Part shown: positions 61,129-64,000 of the stretch, piece by piece | Layout: the number at the start of each line of letters is the position of its first letter | Numbering within the stretch: the stretch's first letter is position 1 | DNA from: Dermatemys mawii | Lineage: Eukaryota > Chordata > Testudines > Dermatemydidae | Length of the DNA stretch: 64,000 bases | Reading direction: 5' to 3' | Assembly: GCA_007922305.1 (NCBI GenBank) | Contig: ML677358.1 | Coordinates: 16,207,267-16,271,266, forward strand | Notes under the pieces: model-generated | Databases searched by the model: none | What the model was told of the DNA's origin: nothing | What the model saw: the letters and a program-made list of their open reading frames with translations, nothing else | Program-made: the position numbers and the translations under genes

Positions 61129-62039
61129 TAAATCACATAACTGTTACTGGAAGTTAATATAATTAGTATACAATATTATGTACAAGGGAAACGGAGTTGG
61201 TGGTTTCCATAATGTCTGTGCATGTAAAATCTCTTAATAGTACATATTTATTTAGGTATTATCTAATTTGATTGTGAAATTTCTTCTGGATTGTTTTTGT
61301 CAGAAAATGGATGGAATTCTTCCAAAGCAAAACAGAAGGAAACCAGTTAATTAACTTGATATAACTTTCTAGGTTCAGAATTTTCTCTGAAATGACAAGT
61401 GAATACCTCGTCTACTAGCTTGTATGGTATTTAATTACCACCCCGCAGAACCTGCAGGTATTCAATTAGCTACTGTAGATTTTGATGAAAGTGGTAGGAA
61501 CTTAATGAGGATGACATATGAAAGCAGAAATCAAATAGAACTACAGAGTTCAAAGTCACTGCCCTAGTTTATAACGAAGAGGATTCAAAACAAATTATAT
61601 TGCAAGTCAACCTTAACCTACCAGTTTTCATATATCTTGGCAATTAATTTCTTCATAGAGTAATTAATATTTTTGTGATGATGTAATAAGGTCTTTGTGG
61701 ATGCATGAGAAAACTACTCAGGTTTGTCAGACTTACAGATTTCTTCTAAATAATAAGTCTTTCTTTTGTAAACTGACAAAAATTAATGTGCTTATGTGAG
61801 TCATTTCTGAAATATATTTTTTTAAAATCTCATGTTCGCCTTACTTATTTTTTTTGCCCCTCCACCTAATTACCTCTTATAGTGTTACATGAGAAATGAA
61901 GGCAATGACCTTATTTACACAGAGTAAATAACAATAACATAACTGAGCATAGTAATGGCACTTAAATTGATATTCTCCTCTGAATGGATTGCAACTGTCC
62001 ATCTCAAAAGATGATTGTGTAACACCACAGCAGTTCAGT

Positions 62040-63372
62040 TACGGTGCCATTCTGCAGTCGTGCGTGGCTAAAACGTCCAATTCTTGAGCAGCAGCCCTTG
62101 ACAGGCATGGTGCAGACACAAGGCCCAGGGCCGAAAGATGAAAGCACCACACTAGTGATGCTTGAGGCTGTCTGTGTTTTCCTCTTAGCTCTCTTCGCTT
62201 CTCTCTCACAACCATCTCTTTTCAACTTCTGTGACTTCCTGGTGCAGCACAGCCCTCCAGTGTGTAGCTTGTGGCTAGATGCCTCTTCCCGACTTGCAGT
62301 GTCCGTGTTGAAAGTTTTCAAATCCTTCTCGCAAACGTCTTTGAAGCTGAATGTACCTCGGTCCAGTGCTCTGGACCAGCATCCACAAGTTCTACATACA
62401 GGAGGTTCTTGAGAATGCATTTATCCAGTATGTCTGACAGCCAACGAAAATGTCGGTGTTTAAGAATAGCGATTAGGTTTGGCAATTTTGCTTTCTCAAG
62501 TACTTTGGTATCAGGAAGTTTGGTTTCCCGTTCGATATTTAAAACACAACGCAGACAGCGAGTGTGGAAGCTGTTTAGTGTTCTCTCATGCCTGCTGTAG
62601 GTGGGCCAGGTCTCGCCACCATGCGCAATGTGCTCAGGATGCATGTCTTCTAAACCCTTCATATTGGTGTTCAGTGTCAATTTTCTGTTACCCCGTGTAT
62701 GCTTGATCAGTTGATCAAATTCGGTGGCTCCCTTTCCAGTGCAAAAATTAACCTATTTCTAGATGACGAGCTCCTCTGATACAGTTGATGCTAAATAGCG
62801 CAACTTGCACACGACTTCTAGCATTGTGCGAGCTATTAAAACTTCTAGTGCAGTTAAACACATCTTGTCTCATAATCCTTATTGTCTTCAGATTGATGGC
62901 TAGTCCAAATTCATCACAAGCTAATGCAAACCCGTTGAAAAGTTTCTGGAGCGCCTTGACACTATGTATGAAGAGTACTGTTGCTGGTGAAAAGGATCTT
63001 TTACGAACAGGTGTTTAACCTTGTTTTTTCTCTTAGATCTGCATAGTTGAAGAATTTTTCCATCTGCTCTTGTATGAAGATGTTTTATACCCTGGATGCT
63101 AGATGAAAGAGTATGACAAATCAGCAAAGAGAAACATATACTGAAGAGTTTTGGTGCTAAAACACATTGCTGTTTGACGCCTTCTGGATTTCAAAGCTAC
63201 CATATTGATCATCATACTGAGCTTTAGCCTTCATGCCATTATGAAATGGTCAAATTACATAGAGGAGAAGTGAGAGGCAGCAAATTCTCTGTAGCAGTTG
63301 AACAAGGCCATTTCTGCTTACTGGGCCCAAAGCCTTTGTAAGATCTGTGAAGGTCATACAGGGACTCAACCT
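62040..63372 (-). mobile_element. Decayed non-LTR retrotransposon, copy C
   Basis: Minus-strand frames, shifted several times, run from reverse-transcriptase motif A (TFTDLTKALGPVSRNGL near 63340) through HNGMKA near 63240, RADGKIL near 63060 and a destroyed catalytic site. They continue to GGETWPTYSRHERTLNSFH (62620), KHRHFRWLSDILDKC and a C-terminal zinc-knuckle-like SRIGRFSHAR at about 62080. It is related to copies A and B but of a different subfamily. It lies inside GALNT10 intron 1, antisense to the gene. Confidence 0.78.
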
Positions 63373-63607
63373 GTAGCAGGTTGTATTGGATTACGAGTAC
63401 CAGTAGTAGGTCTTACGCTGAATAATAACTCTGTAAAAATGATACCTACTGTATTTACTCAGCATAGCTATTTTTGAACACACTAACTCGGAACAGATCT
63501 GATGACTTCAGTGACAGAAATCACCTTTCCGTTGCTTTTTGTTCCTGTTAGGACAGATCCATTGCAGCTAAGTAGGAGCTGGAAACTGTCATGCTCACTG
63601 TTTGGGC

Positions 63608-64000
63608 ATGCTTTTCTGCAGAACGGCCACTTAGCCAGTCGGTCCCCAGCCTGTAGCGGTGCATGGGATTCTTCCATCCAAAGTGCAGGACTCTGCACTT
63701 GTCCTTGTTGAACTTCATCAGATTTCTTTTGGCCTAATTCTCCAGTTTGTCTAGGTCACTCTGGACCCTATCCCTACCCTTCAGTGTATCTACTTCTCCC
63801 CACAGCTTAGTTTCATCTGTGAACGTGCTGAGGGTGCAATCCATCCCATCATCCAGATCATTAATAAAGATGTTGAACAAAACTGACCCCAGGACCGACC
63901 CACTGAGGCACTCCGCTTGATACCGACTGTCAACTAGACATCGAGCCATTGAACACTACGATCTAGCTAGTTTTCTATTCACCTTACAGTCCATTCATCC
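63608..64000 (-). mobile_element. CR1 LINE, ORF2 reverse transcriptase fragment, cut by the window end
   Basis: The minus-strand frame 63949-63734 reads [20 protein letters not shown], then [12 protein letters not shown], where the catalytic FADD has become FTDE, then [14 protein letters not shown]1 coding text continues with shifts to about 63608, where it stops without the CR1 3' tail. The upstream part lies beyond the window. Antisense to GALNT10. Confidence 0.85.

Larger units (their letters stand above)
52284..64000 (+). other. GALNT10: GALNT10 intron 1, 5' part
   Basis: It begins at the GTGAGC donor at 52284 and runs off the window. No exon with GALNT10 stem or catalytic sequence was recognised downstream. 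GALNT10 has a long first intron in other vertebrates, so this is expected. The repeats inside it are listed separately; the remainder (about 52.76-57.25, 57.36-59.75 and 61.15-62.04 kb) is AT-rich with no recognisable feature. Confidence 0.8.

Noticed and set aside
52290..64000. GALNT10 exon 2
   Set aside because: I looked for the next conserved stem/catalytic segment after exon 1 and found no frame resembling it; it must lie beyond the window.

Overview
This is vertebrate nuclear DNA, most likely from a turtle. The reasons are the repeat families present: CR1 LINE copies in both orientations, Neptune-type Penelope-like (PLE) 3' ends, tRNA-headed SINEs, hAT and pogo/Tigger-type MITEs, and solo LTRs of several kinds. 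There is also a single-exon view of a conserved vertebrate gene. The species was assigned by pattern recognition only.

Only one protein-coding gene could be supported. A CpG island at about 51.84-52.34 kb carries exon 1 of GALNT10 on the + strand: ATG at 52122, 54 codons, splice donor at 52284. It encodes the cytosolic tail, the signal-anchor and the start of the stem of a Golgi GalNAc-transferase. Everything from 52284 to the window end reads as intron 1. I did not find exon 2. The 52 kb upstream behaves as intergenic DNA, and its open frames look like chance ORFs or transposon debris.

Layout. 0-19 kb: mostly GC-moderate single-copy-looking DNA with old repeats (MITE remnant at the left edge, LINE tails at 1.3-1.5 and 3.1 kb, PLE 3' ends at 3.5 and 5.1 kb). 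19.6-24.2 kb: three LTR elements in a row (19631-20669, 22529-23161, 23355 onward) with a SINE and a hAT end. 25.3-27.4 kb: a CR1 in antisense orientation, internally deleted and split by a 597-bp solo retroviral-type LTR. 32.5 kb: a complete hAT MITE. 33.7-35.9 and 41.4-42.5 kb: two decayed copies of one non-CR1 LINE lineage. 43.2-43.9 kb: another solo LTR. 44.5-48.7 kb: a LINE tail, a SINE, an inverted PLE and a Tigger MITE. 52-64 kb: GALNT10 promoter, exon 1 and intron 1, with a GC-rich minisatellite, an inverted PLE dimer with a clear 15-bp target duplication (60310-61128), a third decayed LINE copy and a CR1 fragment at the right edge.

No new gene system was found. The most unusual signal is structural: three of the five PLE insertions consist of two 3' ends in inverted orientation, one of them bounded by a 15-bp duplication. 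The other items worth checking are a solo LTR whose first 47 bp recur near its own 3' end, and a perfect 19-bp inverted repeat around an AT-rich loop at 38.8 kb.
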